This document shows, piece after piece, positions 14,332 through 14,517 of a DNA stretch of 14,517 nt; position 1 is the first letter of the stretch, and each line of letters begins with the position of its first letter. Position numbers and translations under genes: made by a program. Below the pieces are notes generated by a model. That model worked only from the letters and a program-made list of their open reading frames with translations. It was not told where the DNA came from and searched no databases. The stretch is taken from NCBI GenBank assembly GCA_900555875.1, contig USNB01000014.1, positions 1-14,517 on the forward strand, written 5' to 3'. This DNA is from an uncultured Eubacteriales bacterium. GTDB taxonomy: Bacteria > Bacillota > Clostridia > Christensenellales > Pumilibacteraceae.

Positions 14332-14517
14332 TTACCTCACTTGTTTATTCTCGTATGATCTTTTGCGGTTTATTTCATACATCAATACGGCTCCGCTTAC
14401 CGCCGCATTGAGCGATTCGATATCCCCCGTCATCGGTATGGATAATATTTTGTCGCACTTGCTCTTCACTTCGTCGGTAATGCCGTCCGCCTCTCCTCCT
14501 ACGATCAGGCAGATCCT
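14332..14517 (-). CDS. SpoU-family (TrmH/RlmB-like) RNA 2'-O-methyltransferase, C-terminal fragment
   Basis: The last 61 codons of a gene that starts beyond the right edge. The fragment contains the two C-terminal SAM-binding motifs of the SPOUT trefoil knot: LIVGGEADGIT (motif 2 type) and ILSIPMTGDIESLNAAVSGAVLMYEI (motif 3 type; Asn of SLN is the conserved one). Such enzymes methylate a ribose 2'-OH of rRNA or tRNA using SAM. Which target (for example the 23S rRNA site of RlmB) cannot be told from the fragment. It ends five bases before the yebC start and its 3' end contains the yebC ribosome site, so the two are very probably co-transcribed. Confidence 0.88.
   Translation of the reverse strand, partial: RICLIVGGEADGITDEVKSKCDKILSIPMTGDIESLNAAVSGAVLMYEINRKRSYENKQVR

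Overview
The window reads as a piece of chromosome from a low-to-moderate-GC Firmicute, most likely an uncultured member of the Clostridia. The evidence is strong AGGAGG-type ribosome sites, several TTG starts, Firmicute-style ThiI (no rhodanese domain) next to a dedicated cysteine desulfurase, a Clostridia-like RadC N-terminus, and the ruvCAB-queA-tgt gene order. No species can be named from sequence reading alone. Genes are tightly packed; no gene-free stretch exceeds about 150 bases, and no tRNA, rRNA, CRISPR array, transposase or phage gene was seen.

Layout. (1) 2-718, plus strand: the 3' end of a class A-type penicillin-binding protein, cut off by the window edge and running 87 bases into the 3' end of thiI on the other strand. 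(2) 632-7171, minus strand: a seven-gene run, ruvC-ruvA-ruvB-queA-tgt-cysteine desulfurase-thiI. Gaps are 1, -4, 7, -3 (or -16), -4 and 19 bases, so this is very likely one operon joining Holliday-junction processing with tRNA modification (queuosine at position 34, 4-thiouridine at position 8). (3) 7172-7332: a short divergent control region with a palindrome, a GC-rich direct/inverted repeat and a candidate argG promoter. (4) 7333-9932, plus strand: argG-argH, overlapping by ATGA, the last two steps of arginine synthesis. (5) 9933-11387: a hairpin terminator, then an AT-rich island on the minus strand holding two tandem copies of an unrecognised small membrane protein. The downstream copy is intact and the upstream copy carries a one-base frameshift. 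(6) 11388-14517, minus strand: radC, proA, yebC and the 3' end of a SpoU-family RNA methyltransferase, closely spaced and probably co-transcribed, ending at a terminator after radC.

Most of the window is well-known housekeeping. The parts that known families do not explain are the duplicated membrane-protein island, the roughly 95-residue C-terminal extension on RadC, and the convergent overlap between the PBP gene and thiI. yebC and ruvC, often neighbours in other bacteria, lie on the same strand here but are separated by about 6.4 kb containing proA, radC, the island and argGH. I did not find convincing evidence for a wholly new multi-gene system; the island is the best candidate for something undescribed.
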